Below are positions 23,951 to 32,995 of a stretch of DNA of 64,000 nt, piece after piece. A program made the position numbers and the translations under genes. The notes under the pieces were generated by a model. The model saw only the letters and a program-made list of their open reading frames with translations. It made no database searches and was not told where the DNA came from. Each line of letters opens with the position of its first letter. Within the stretch, counting starts at the first letter, position 1. Source of the DNA: Bacillus sp. RO1 (GTDB taxonomy: Bacteria; Bacillota; Bacilli; Bacillales; Bacillaceae_I); contig NZ_JAAZWB010000084.1 in NCBI RefSeq assembly GCF_012524115.1, forward strand, positions 62,001 through 126,000, written 5' to 3'.

Positions 23951-25516
23951 ATGAAACTAAAGCTGATAGCTTTACTATCTTTTACGGTAATATTTTTGGC
24001 GGCATGTTCGGATATGAGTAACATGGATCATGGTGAAATGAATATGAGTGATTCTTCAACTGAACAAGAGAAAGAAAAACTCCCTGAAACAAAAACTACC
24101 TCAACTGAAGTATTCTCTGAGAATGAAATAACATTGGTTGCAAAAGAGGCAGCTCATCAATTAAACAATAGTACAGTGGTAAACGCCTGGACCTTTAATG
24201 GTTCTGTTCCTGGTTCTCAAATACGTGTTCAGGAGGGCGAAGATATAACAATTCATCTAAAAAACGAACTTAAAGATCCTGTTTCCATTCATTGGCATGG
24301 CCTTCCTATCCCAAATGCAATGGATGGAATTCCCGGTGTGACCCAAAACGCTGTTCAGCCTGGCGAGACCTTTACCTATAACTTTACTGCCACAGTTACC
24401 GGGACATACATGTACCATACACATCAAGACGGTGTCAATCAACTTGATAAGGGCCTATACGGTTCTTTCATTGTAGAACCTGCTAATAAGACATATGACA
24501 GAGATTACTCATTAATGTTGGACGAGTGGATGAGTGACCCTAAAGGCTCTTCCATGAGTGATATGGAAGACATGGACCATGGAAAAATGAATGATAAAGA
24601 AAAAGAAAATCAGGACAGTTCAATGTCCATGGAGGGCATGGGCCATAACATGGACGGCTACGACATCTTCACCATTAACGGAAAAAGCGAAGATTTGATT
24701 GAGCCGTTAAAAGTGAAAGAAGGGGAAAAAGTTCGAATACGGCTTGCGAACATAGGGTTCATGTCACATAAAATACACCTTCATGGGCATCAATTTAAAG
24801 TAGTAGCAATTGATGGTCAGGAACTGAACGCTCCACAAGAACTAGAAAATCAATTATTGTCTATTGCACCTGGTGAGAGGTACGATATTGAATTCATTGC
24901 TGACAATCCAGGTGTTTGGTACCTTGAATGCCATGGGGAAATGACAGGAACAGAAGGAATGAAAACAAAAATACAATACGAAGGATATACGGAATCCAAA
25001 GATAAGCCAAATCCAAAAGAAAAACTACCTGAGTTTAACTTTAATGACTATGGTGAAGCAAAAAGTGGATTTTTTGAGATGAACCAACAGTACGATCTGG
25101 AGTACACGATGAATTTAGATACCGAGATGGAAAAGAAGGAGATGGTGTATACCATCAACGGAAAAACTTTTCCTGAAACAGAGAATATCATAGTAAAAGA
25201 AGGAGACAATGTCAAAGTGAAATTGGTCAACAATTCAGCCACAGATGACCATCCTATGCACCTTCATGGCCAATTTTTCCAAGTACTAAGCAAAAACGGA
25301 AAACCAATAGAAGGATCTCCAGTCATTAAAGACACCATCAATGTAAAACCCGGTGAAGAATATGAAATCGCATTTAAAGCAGATAATCCAGGAAACTGGC
25401 TCTTCCATTGCCATGATTTGCACCATGCCGCAGCTGGAATGGTGACTCAAGTAAAATATGAGGGTTTTAAACCTGATTTCAATCCAGATCCAGAAGCGAA
25501 TAATAAACCAGAGTAA
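23951..25516 (+). CDS. Multicopper oxidase lipoprotein (three cupredoxin domains)
   Basis: 521 residues with a lipobox FLAACS (Cys20), then a Met/His-rich tail. All copper motifs are present: IHWHG, MYHTHQDG, DHPMHLHGQFF and LFHCHDLHHAAAGM, giving one type 1 and a trinuclear copper centre. A Met-rich insert (MEDMDHGKMNDKEKE, SMSMEGMGHNMDG) lies between domains 1 and 2, as in CueO-type cuprous oxidases. It probably oxidises Cu(I) outside the membrane. The strong AAGGAGG start and its own terminator suggest a single-gene unit, perhaps controlled by the upstream two-component system. Confidence 0.93.
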   Translation: MKLKLIALLSFTVIFLAACSDMSNMDHGEMNMSDSSTEQEKEKLPETKTTSTEVFSENEITLVAKEAAHQLNNSTVVNAWTFNGSVPGSQIRVQEGEDITIHLKNELKDPVSIHWHGLPIPNAMDGIPGVTQNAVQPGETFTYNFTATVTGTYMYHTHQDGVNQLDKGLYGSFIVEPANKTYDRDYSLMLDEWMSDPKGSSMSDMEDMDHGKMNDKEKENQDSSMSMEGMGHNMDGYDIFTINGKSEDLIEPLKVKEGEKVRIRLANIGFMSHKIHLHGHQFKVVAIDGQELNAPQELENQLLSIAPGERYDIEFIADNPGVWYLECHGEMTGTEGMKTKIQYEGYTESKDKPNPKEKLPEFNFNDYGEAKSGFFEMNQQYDLEYTMNLDTEMEKKEMVYTINGKTFPETENIIVKEGDNVKVKLVNNSATDDHPMHLHGQFFQVLSKNGKPIEGSPVIKDTINVKPGEEYEIAFKADNPGNWLFHCHDLHHAAAGMVTQVKYEGFKPDFNPDPEANNKPE

Positions 25517-25538
25517 AATTACCACAACTCATAAGGAT

Positions 25539-25575
25539 ACCAAAGCCTCTTTCACCACGAAAGAGGCTTTGGTTA
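25539..25575. terminator. Terminator between convergent genes
   Basis: ACCAAAGCCTCTTTC (25539-25553) pairs perfectly over 15 bases with 25559-25573. Confidence 0.85.
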
Positions 25576-25618
25576 TGCCTGTCTGGCGGAAAACTAGATG
25601 TAAAAATATATTTTTCTC

Positions 25619-26341
25619 CTAGTATTCTTCTGTAATGATAGGAATTCCGATTGTAATTTGTAAGTTTGAATTGGACGGTTCCCTTCTTAAAGCCACTTGA
25701 AGATTAAATCGCTTATTGTTGGTGGAAGGTAAACTGAAAGCCCAATCCTTGTTAAAGGCTGACACCGAAACAAGGTTTTTTTCTTCAAGCCCTTCCACTT
25801 TATCAGCAGATAGGTTTTCCAAAAGTAAATTTGCTTTTACATTTAAATCCGAGTTGATATCAACATCTAATAAACTTCCCTTCACTGTAAAGTATATACT
25901 GTTCTTCAATTCAATATCATTAACGAAGCTTCTATAATCCTTTTCTGACCATCCTCCTCTTGTATAACTGTAAGTCTGTACTACTTGATATGAATGATCC
26001 TCCTTATAAGCCGTAACCGTTATTCTTTCCCTTTCGATGTCACTCTTCATATTAGTTCCTACAATTAAATAATGATGATCCTGTTCCATGTCGGTGGACC
26101 ATTCGAATTTTGTGTAATCTTTCTTTAACTTCGCTTCTATTTCCTTGATTACATCCAAATTATTTACATTAAGTTCCTCACGGGAATAAATCGTCCACTC
26201 ATGTATTATTACTCCCTGATTTTTAAGTATGTTAATAGTAGATAATAACTTATCCTTTTCATCCATGGATTCCCTATATTGACTATCTATTACCATGAAA
26301 CCAGCTATAAAAATAAGAATAATGTATAAAAGCATTTTCAC
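25619..26341 (-). CDS. YwmB-like exported protein
   Basis: 240 residues with an N-terminal membrane anchor or signal (about 3-18), then a mixed alpha/beta domain. The pattern (GVIIHEWTIYSREEL near residue 43, FEWSTDMEQDHHYLIVG, GWSEKDYRSFVNDI) fits the Bacillus YwmB family, whose fold resembles a TATA-box-binding duplication. The function is unknown. YwmB genes usually sit on the chromosome near sporulation genes, so a copy here, close to a spoIIP homologue, is notable. I use the GTG start ten bases after GGAGGTG. Confidence 0.65.
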   Translation of the reverse strand: MKMLLYIILIFIAGFMVIDSQYRESMDEKDKLLSTINILKNQGVIIHEWTIYSREELNVNNLDVIKEIEAKLKKDYTKFEWSTDMEQDHHYLIVGTNMKSDIERERITVTAYKEDHSYQVVQTYSYTRGGWSEKDYRSFVNDIELKNSIYFTVKGSLLDVDINSDLNVKANLLLENLSADKVEGLEEKNLVSVSAFNKDWAFSLPSTNNKRFNLQVALRREPSNSNLQITIGIPIITEEY

Positions 26342-26495
26342 GATTCCATTTCACCTCCCGATTATAACCCTGCTTATAAATAAATTTAAGCAGATAAATA
26401 TTCGTTGAATTTCTGTTACAAATAATGCACAAATTCTGGACAAGTTTTCGCTAAACTTAATTGATTAAATCTTGATAGAATAGGAGCTTCCAGAT

Positions 26496-27314
26496 ATGAA
26501 TTCTTTACAGGCTATAGATAGAGTAGCATTCGAAATTGGACCATTTACAATCTATTGGTACGGAATAATTATTGGGATTGGAGTACTTCTAGGTTGGTAC
26601 CTTGCAACCCAAGAGGCAAAGAAATTAGGGTTGAGTAAGGAAATATTTTCAGATCTACTAATTTGGGCAATTCCTATCGCAATTGTCAGTGCAAGATTAT
26701 ATTATGTCGCATTCAATTTGGATTATTATTTAGATAATCCAGGAGATATCTTTGCGATATGGCAAGGTGGTATCGCCATACATGGTGCTCTGCTTGGAGG
26801 TGTCATAGTTGCTTATATATACACCCGAAAAAAGCGTGTTTCCTTTTGGCAATTAGCAGATATAGCAGCCCCTAGCATCATTTTAGGTCAAGCAATTGGA
26901 AGGTGGGGGAACTTTATTAACCAAGAAGCACACGGTACTGAAGTTTCACGATCCTTTTTGGAGGGGTTATATCTCCCTAATGTCATCACGAATCAAATGT
27001 TTATTGCGGGAGCCTACTACCATCCCACATTTTTGTATGAATCACTTTGGAATTTAGCTGGATTTGGTGTTTTGTTATTTTTGAGAAGACTCCCCATCAA
27101 AAGAGGTGAAATTTTTCTCTCTTACTTGATTTGGTACTCATTCGGAAGATTCTTTGTTGAGGGTTTAAGGACAGATAGCCTTATGATAGGAGAGGTCCTA
27201 AGGACAGCCCAGATTCTTTCCTTATTAATCATTCTTCTTGCCATTTTTCTAATTTGGTTCAGAAGAAAAAGTGGCTATGCAAAAATTCTTTATCTTAATG
27301 ATTACAGAAAATAA
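26496..27314 (+). CDS. lgt: Prolipoprotein diacylglyceryl transferase
   Basis: 272 residues, seven transmembrane helices. The Lgt signature [13 protein letters not shown] lies at about 133-145, with the conserved Arg, Asn and Glu. An essential-type His lies in [12 protein letters not shown]. It moves diacylglycerol from phosphatidylglycerol to the lipobox cysteine of prolipoproteins. Bacteria normally have one chromosomal lgt; this extra copy stands among genes for metal-related lipoproteins and may process them. The start follows AGGAG; a terminator shared with the convergent YdhK gene follows. Confidence 0.93.
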   Translation: MNSLQAIDRVAFEIGPFTIYWYGIIIGIGVLLGWYLATQEAKKLGLSKEIFSDLLIWAIPIAIVSARLYYVAFNLDYYLDNPGDIFAIWQGGIAIHGALLGGVIVAYIYTRKKRVSFWQLADIAAPSIILGQAIGRWGNFINQEAHGTEVSRSFLEGLYLPNVITNQMFIAGAYYHPTFLYESLWNLAGFGVLLFLRRLPIKRGEIFLSYLIWYSFGRFFVEGLRTDSLMIGEVLRTAQILSLLIILLAIFLIWFRRKSGYAKILYLNDYRK

Positions 27315-27326
27315 CTTTTTCCATAA

Positions 27327-27363
27327 AAAATAGCTTGTAGTATAACGCTACAAGCTATTTTTA
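27327..27363. terminator. Bidirectional terminator between lgt and the YdhK-like gene
   Basis: AAATAGCTTGTAG pairs with CTACAAGCTATTT around TATAACG, flanked by A and T runs. Confidence 0.85.
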
Positions 27364-27368
27364 TGGCT

Positions 27369-27953
27369 TTATTCTTCTGATGATAATTCACTTTCTGTTA
27401 CCCACTTATGATTGGTTACTTCCTCTCCACTGTCTTTCAAAGTGAAGTCTACCATATAAACGGTGGTTTGTTCCGCTGAATCAATAACTGCAGTTGCACC
27501 CTCCATACCTTCCATATGTTCAGCTTCTACCTTTACTTCAGCACCAGCTTCATAAGGTTCTTCCTGTCTATCCGCTATCTCTTCGTGGATGATCCATTTA
27601 TGATCTTCGACTCTTTCTCCACCATCGGTTGGGTCATAAGATATGGTATATACCGTTGTATCATATGCTCCAACAATCGTAGCTTCTGCACCTTCCATAC
27701 CTGGCATGTGAGCCTCAGTAATAACCGCTGTACTTCCAACTGGGAATGCAGGACTTTCTGCTTCCTCCAGTCCTTCAGGGACTTCACCGGAACCGGACAT
27801 ATCCATTCCGGAATGGTCCATTCCGGAGTGTTCACCTTCTGAATTTTTCTCTTCATTTTCGTTTGAAGCTGTATCGTTTCCGTTATTCGAGCATGCAGAT
27901 AATACTAGCAATCCAGCAAGAGCACCAAACAATATTAGCTTTTTCCAACTCAT
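27369..27953 (-). CDS. YdhK family lipoprotein (two DUF1541 repeats)
   Basis: 194 residues. The signal peptide ends LLVLSACS. A linker rich in Met, His and Ser-Gly follows (HSGMDHSGMDMSGSG), then two copies of a roughly 55-residue DUF1541 domain (AHMPGMEGAEATIVGAYDTT and, later, EHMEGMEGATAVIDSAEQTT). The Met/His pattern suggests copper or silver binding at the cell surface. I chose the ATG at 27953 after GGAGGAAAC; the 30-codon extension upstream lacks a site. It is convergent with lgt, which would be needed for its lipidation. Confidence 0.88.
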   Translation of the reverse strand: MSWKKLILFGALAGLLVLSACSNNGNDTASNENEEKNSEGEHSGMDHSGMDMSGSGEVPEGLEEAESPAFPVGSTAVITEAHMPGMEGAEATIVGAYDTTVYTISYDPTDGGERVEDHKWIIHEEIADRQEEPYEAGAEVKVEAEHMEGMEGATAVIDSAEQTTVYMVDFTLKDSGEEVTNHKWVTESELSSEE

Positions 27954-28090
27954 TTTTGTTTCCTCCTCCAAAATTAATATAATTATTATACCCAGAAAAT
28001 TTGCAGAAATTATGGACTTACTCGATTTCATTCTATATTTCACAAAAAATTAAAGATCCAGTTAAGCAACCTTTAACTTCTTCCATAAAC

Positions 28091-29398
28091 TTAGAAAGAA
28101 ATGTATTTCCTCGGGTTCACCGCATTCGATTTGGCATTATTCCAATTACCTTCATGCAGCTCGAAGTGAAGGTGGTTTCCAAAAGAATAACCTGTGTTGC
28201 CCATTCCTCCTAGATACTCCCCTTTTTCCACATATTGTCCTTGACTGACAGAAAGATTATCCATATGAGCATACACGGAAGTATAAGTCTGTCCATTAAC
28301 ACTATGTGTAATGATTACCCAATTTCCATAAGAACTACTATAAGATGCATTTGTTACATAGCCATCAGCAACAGCTACAATTGAAGTTCCTCTTGGTGCA
28401 GCAATATCTATTCCATAATGGTAACGGGGTTGACCATTTAATACATCATATCCAAATTCAGTAGTAAATACCCCATTTGTAGGGGCAGTCCATACTCCTT
28501 CACTGACAGGAATATGAACTGGGCTATTTACCTGTTGTGGTTTAGAAGTTGCTACTTTTTGCTTTTGTTCTTCTGCAGCTTTCCTTTCTCGTTCCTTTTG
28601 CCTTGCTAATTCAACTAATCGCTCCTGCTCAGCTATAATGCTCTCTTCAATACCTTTCTCTAACTCGTACAATTCATTGCTCTTTTCTTCAAGGTCAACC
28701 TGCATTTGTTCTATTTTTTTCTGTTGAGCTGTAAGACTGTTGATAAGTTCATTTTTTTGTTCCTTTTGTGAACCTAAACTTGCAATAAACTTATCTAGTT
28801 CTTTCTTTTGAGTTTCCAAATTTACTAATTCTTCCCGTACTTCTTTTTCTTTTTGTGTTAATGAATCCTGTTCTTTCTTTTGTTCGTCAATTATATCGCG
28901 GTCTGCCTGTACGAGTGTACTTACTGCTGTTAATCGATTTATGAGGTCAGCAAAGTTCTCAGAATTCAAAATAACTTCTAGATAGTTATTATATCCTCCG
29001 TTTGTTTGAAAGGCACGAGCCCGATCTTCTAATAACGCTGCCCTCTTTTCCAGCTTTTCTTTCAGTACCTCTATGTCTTTTGTCAACTTTAAAATATTTT
29101 CATTCGTTTCTTTAATATTTCCATTTACGGATTTTATTTCTTTATCCGTATTGGATATTTCCATGTCTAACTTTTTAATTTGGGCTGTCAAGTCATTCTG
29201 TTGAGCTATAATACTATCAATTTTTTTATTATTGTTCTCGATACTTCTATCAATTGACTGACGTTCTTGCTGAACATCCTGTTTTTTCTGCTTTAAACTA
29301 TCAATCTCTTCAGCTGAAGTGGAGTGAGGAAAAAAAGCATTACTAACTGACAATAATGCAACTACAAAATATCCAAGAAACCTTTTATTTTTATTCAT
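28091..29398 (-). CDS. Secreted coiled-coil M23 peptidoglycan hydrolase
   Basis: 435 residues. A signal peptide (to about 29) is followed by a long coiled coil (about 30-275, PcsB/CwlO-like N-domain) and a linker. The M23 peptidase domain has zinc ligands in RYHYGIDIAAPRG (HxxxD) and FGNHLHFELHEG (HLHFE). It likely cuts cross-bridges in peptidoglycan, with the coiled coil keeping it inactive until a membrane partner (FtsEX-like) activates it. SD AGGAG precedes the ATG. Its relevance to a metal island is unclear; it may aid conjugation or envelope remodelling. Confidence 0.9.
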   Translation of the reverse strand: MNKNKRFLGYFVVALLSVSNAFFPHSTSAEEIDSLKQKKQDVQQERQSIDRSIENNNKKIDSIIAQQNDLTAQIKKLDMEISNTDKEIKSVNGNIKETNENILKLTKDIEVLKEKLEKRAALLEDRARAFQTNGGYNNYLEVILNSENFADLINRLTAVSTLVQADRDIIDEQKKEQDSLTQKEKEVREELVNLETQKKELDKFIASLGSQKEQKNELINSLTAQQKKIEQMQVDLEEKSNELYELEKGIEESIIAEQERLVELARQKERERKAAEEQKQKVATSKPQQVNSPVHIPVSEGVWTAPTNGVFTTEFGYDVLNGQPRYHYGIDIAAPRGTSIVAVADGYVTNASYSSSYGNWVIITHSVNGQTYTSVYAHMDNLSVSQGQYVEKGEYLGGMGNTGYSFGNHLHFELHEGNWNNAKSNAVNPRKYISF

Positions 29399-29593
29399 TT
29401 GAAAACTCCTGTTATAATTATTTCCTCTTCCTATGTATGGATAGCAAATTAATGAGGATTCGAATGCATTTTGTGTCGAAAAACAGAATCTATTATCGAA
29501 CTTCCTTATCTTAACACTGTCTAGTGCTTAGTAGATAACCGTTGTCTTACAAATTCTTCTCATGCTAGTAACATTTTCTAGCATTTTTTGTGC

Positions 29594-29633
29594 AGAAAAA
29601 AACAGTCTCTTAGCGCAGGCTAAAAAACTGTTG
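29594..29633 (-). terminator. Terminator of the SpoIIP-like gene
   Basis: Minus strand: AACAGT, inner TTAGC/GCTAA around CTGC, then ACTGTT followed by TTTTTT. Confidence 0.7.
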
Positions 29634-29742
29634 TCTCTATCATAAATTTCCTATATATATTTTCTCAGTTTAAACTAGTATATATTAGAATACATTATCA
29701 GCAAACATATACTATACTCAATTCTTGGTATACCTTCGTATG

Positions 29743-30900
29743 TTAAAAATCACCAACATCTTTATCTTCCCAAACCAGTTCACTAAAATACTTAGCAAAT
29801 ACTTCCACAGAATTATCTAACTCCACCATAGTATTATCTACTCCCCCTACTTCTAGTAGAATAGATCTATCGGATAAATCTTGGTTATAAATCCCGTCAC
29901 CTTCGGATTTATTCTTTATAACTACACCTCTACTTAAACCCGGAAAGTGTTCTTCTATAGCATAGTGGAGATTACTTGCGAAATCCAGATTCTCCTTGAA
30001 ATTTTTATTCTCTTCTCCAACAATAAACAATAGTTTAGCGTAATCTTTACCATTTATTTTAATATGAGTTTTATCTTTTCTTACAGAATCTCTGTGAATA
30101 TCAATCAAATATTTGAGTTCATTATTGGAACTTAATACTTCTTCAACCACCTCTCTTGAGTACTGATATGAGTTATAATAATTCCAGCCCCGTGAAAGTA
30201 ATTGTTCAGTTACATTAGTAGTGTTATGTTTGGCGACTATTCCATGACTTAATAACTTCCCTTTTAGCATATTTCCTACAGCTATAACGTTAACTTTAGA
30301 ATTATTACTTGTTGCCTCATCAGGTGTTTTGGCACCCTTTAACAAAGGTAAAAATGATTCCCAACTATGCGATTGATAAATGTAAACTAATTCCTTTTCA
30401 TTCGTTTTTTCTGGTGCAGGAGGTGGAGATATTTCTTCTTCTATTTCTTCTAATTGTTCATGTGCAATTTCCCTCTCCTTCAATAATACTTCCATGGGAG
30501 GAGAGGATTCATGTGGAAGAGTAGTATAGTTCGTCCCTTCTCCTGCAATATGTATCCTGTAGTCAAATGCATAAAAGCCTGGAATTTCATTTCCTAACAA
30601 ACTCCTGACATCATTAGGTTTAATATTAGTGGCTAATTGAAATATCATACTTTGAATCGGTATTTTATCTACCTCTACTCCTTTTCCAATCATATAATGA
30701 TTTTGGCTTTGAAGTGCACTTAAAAAAATATTTGTATTATTTATCTTGTATAACCAAGTGCCAATAATTTCTGAAGAAAGCTTATTTGTAAAAGCAGTAC
30801 TTATTACAGTTACCAATAAAAGCGATATGATGATAGACAAAAAAGTACTATTTAAATAGAAGACCAAAATATTATTAGATGAACGTTTAGTAGAATTCAT
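29743..30900 (-). CDS. SpoIIP-family peptidoglycan hydrolase
   Basis: 385 residues. One N-terminal transmembrane helix (about 12-35) anchors an extracytoplasmic domain. The C-terminal amidase/endopeptidase domain shows VYIYQSHSWESFLPL (zinc His and Glu), YLIDIHRDSVRKD (IDIHRD) and SILLEVGGVDNTM (final Glu). In sporulation SpoIIP and SpoIID thin septal peptidoglycan for engulfment. A plasmid-type copy without spoIID nearby may instead serve local wall opening. The ATG is preceded by a GAGGGAG site. Confidence 0.87.
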   Translation of the reverse strand: MNSTKRSSNNILVFYLNSTFLSIIISLLLVTVISTAFTNKLSSEIIGTWLYKINNTNIFLSALQSQNHYMIGKGVEVDKIPIQSMIFQLATNIKPNDVRSLLGNEIPGFYAFDYRIHIAGEGTNYTTLPHESSPPMEVLLKEREIAHEQLEEIEEEISPPPAPEKTNEKELVYIYQSHSWESFLPLLKGAKTPDEATSNNSKVNVIAVGNMLKGKLLSHGIVAKHNTTNVTEQLLSRGWNYYNSYQYSREVVEEVLSSNNELKYLIDIHRDSVRKDKTHIKINGKDYAKLLFIVGEENKNFKENLDFASNLHYAIEEHFPGLSRGVVIKNKSEGDGIYNQDLSDRSILLEVGGVDNTMVELDNSVEVFAKYFSELVWEDKDVGDF

Positions 30901-31073
30901 TTTAGCTCCCTCCTCATTCTAGTATTTATCCTATGAATGAAGCAGTTAAAATAGAAGGAGATAATGTATGCTTAGGAAAATAGTTACTATATACTGAAAA
31001 GGATGATACGATTAAAGTATCTTTACCTTTAATCGTATCATCCTGATATTTATTCATGACAAGTTGAGAACTA

Positions 31074-31485
31074 TTAATAATTATTAACTGACTTAGAAAG
31101 TTGAGCATTACGGGTTCTCGGATCGCAATCTGCAACTTTATCTTTTGTGCTAGATACCCAGCGGTCTTTGTTAAAACGAGTCCATAGAACAATTGCTCTA
31201 AAGACTATATCAATTCCAATAGCTATCCAAACGCCTGCCAAGCCCATTTCTAGCACTATCGCAAGAAGGTAGACTGTCCCAGTTCTTATAAGCCACATGC
31301 CTATGATGGTCAGATACATAGGATACTTTGTGTTGTTTGCACCTTGATATGCACCTGTTAATATTTCCTGCAATTTGGTGAACAGCAAAAGTATTAGTTC
31401 CAAGTGCAAAAACACTTGCAAAAGCTGCCCCGACAATTCCATATGCAGGAATGAACCAGAATCCAACTATTAAGAAGACTGTATG
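31074..31485 (-). pseudogene. Decayed MATE efflux gene copy with internal deletions
   Basis: A remnant that copies three separated pieces of the intact MATE gene directly upstream. The pieces are GFWFIPAYGIVGAA, then ALGTNTFAVHQIAGN, then (in another frame) TGAYQGANNTKYPMYLT to the C-terminal end SVNNY. The intervening parts are deleted and the frame is broken. It is a tandem duplicate that has since decayed. Confidence 0.8.
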
Positions 31486-31489
31486 CTTG

Positions 31490-32923
31490 TTAATAGTTAT
31501 TTGCGCAAGCTGACATGGTTTCTTTTGTTGTTTGAGGGTGACAGTGCGATTCTGGTTCTGGTGCCTTTTCGAGTGCCATCCATTTTCCCCGTTTAAATTG
31601 TATTGCCAATACTATTGCACGAAATGCTATATCTGCTCCTATCGCTATCCAAACTCCCGCGAGTCCCCAGCCCAGCTTGATTCCAAGAAGATAGACAAGT
31701 ACGGTTCGTACCGCCCACATCCCGAATCCAGTAAGGTACATCGGGAATTTCGTGTTGTTTGCCCCCTGGAATGCTCCTGTAAGCACCATTAATACAGCGA
31801 GGAATGGCTGGAACATACCCGAAATCTTTAGTGCGGTACCTATATCATCAATAACTTGCTGTTCGTCGGTAAAAAATCTGCCAGCCCAGTCACCGAGGAA
31901 GAAGAGCAAGGCACCGAGCAGGGTCATCGCTCCTACTGTGAGATAGGTGGATAGTTTGGCATAATGCCTGGCTTCTTCAAGATTGCCCGCACCGATTTGC
32001 TGGCCAACCAAAATTGTGGCTGCTGTAGCAAATCCATATGCAATCATATAGGAAAATACTTCGACATTGCCGGCAATCTGGTGGGCGGCAAATGCATTGG
32101 TACCAAGGGCAACAACGAAACCGAAATAAACAATTTGGCCGGCACGCATGACCAGTCTCTCGCCTGCAGCCGGTGCTCCAAGGGTAGTCAGTTCCATCAG
32201 ATGTGTCCTGTCAATACGCCAGTAATCTCTTCTGAAGGTAAGAGTTGCTGTTCTATTGACATAGTAAAATAATGCAATGCTGCCGATTAATCTAGAAATG
32301 ACGGTTGCGATCCCTGCTCCAACGATGCCCATTTCAGGTATGAACAAAAATCCGAATATGAGGACATAATCCAGAACGGCATTCACAATATTGATGACAA
32401 TACTGACCTTCATTGGGGATTTTGTATCGCCTGCTCCTCTAAGAATAGCGCTTAATACAAACATGAAACTCATCACAATCGACGGGATTCCAACAATCCT
32501 AAAATATAGAGCCCCTGCCTCTAAAACTTCCGCTTCTATCCCCATCAGTTTTAGCAGCGGTTCAGCGAAAATCCAGGTAATAATTCCTGTTAAGATGCCA
32601 AATATGGCAGCAAGAACGATTGATTGCTGTGAAATATGCCTTGCTTTTTCCGGAAGGTTAGCACCAAGGAAGTTTGCAATCCTTACATTGGCTGCTACCC
32701 CAATTGCCATAAATAACGCAAAATATATCGCAAGAACTGCATTGGTGACCCCTACCGCCGAAACTTCTGCCAGACCGATTTTTGATACAAAGTATGTATC
32801 GACAAAGCCGAGGACCGTCTGGAAAAAATTTTCGATGACTGCTGGAATAGCCAGTATCGTAATGATTTTCAGTCGTCCTTTGTTCGTTTGCGGCCTGTCA
32901 ATTTTCCCTTCAATCTCCTTCAC
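31490..32923 (-). CDS. MATE-family multidrug/Na+ efflux transporter
   Basis: 477 residues and twelve transmembrane helices in two homologous halves, the usual size for the NorM/MATE family. Pieces such as TVLGFVDTYFVSKIG in helix 1-2 and VGQQIGAGNLEEARHYAK between halves are typical. It exports organic cations or drugs using a Na+ or H+ gradient. The start is GTG after AAGGAGG. The C-terminus is Cys/His-containing (SHCHPQTTKETMSACANNY). Base composition is more GC-rich than the neighbours, suggesting separate acquisition. Confidence 0.9.
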   Translation of the reverse strand: MKEIEGKIDRPQTNKGRLKIITILAIPAVIENFFQTVLGFVDTYFVSKIGLAEVSAVGVTNAVLAIYFALFMAIGVAANVRIANFLGANLPEKARHISQQSIVLAAIFGILTGIITWIFAEPLLKLMGIEAEVLEAGALYFRIVGIPSIVMSFMFVLSAILRGAGDTKSPMKVSIVINIVNAVLDYVLIFGFLFIPEMGIVGAGIATVISRLIGSIALFYYVNRTATLTFRRDYWRIDRTHLMELTTLGAPAAGERLVMRAGQIVYFGFVVALGTNAFAAHQIAGNVEVFSYMIAYGFATAATILVGQQIGAGNLEEARHYAKLSTYLTVGAMTLLGALLFFLGDWAGRFFTDEQQVIDDIGTALKISGMFQPFLAVLMVLTGAFQGANNTKFPMYLTGFGMWAVRTVLVYLLGIKLGWGLAGVWIAIGADIAFRAIVLAIQFKRGKWMALEKAPEPESHCHPQTTKETMSACANNY

Positions 32924-32951
32924 GTTTGTACCTCCTTTCTAGAAAATTGAA

Positions 32952-32979
32952 CAATAGCACACAATCCTGTGTGCCATTG
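32952..32979 (-). terminator. Terminator after the His-rich YtkA-like gene
   Basis: CAAT-GCACACA and TGTGTGC-ATTG arms around a four-base loop, 17 bases after the stop at 32996. The T-run is weak. Confidence 0.5.
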
Positions 32980-32995
32980 CTGAAACTGATGCCTA

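Noticed and set aside
31532-32942. Several plus-strand frames of 86-183 aa
   Set aside because: All lie antisense to the intact MATE gene and have no ribosome sites.
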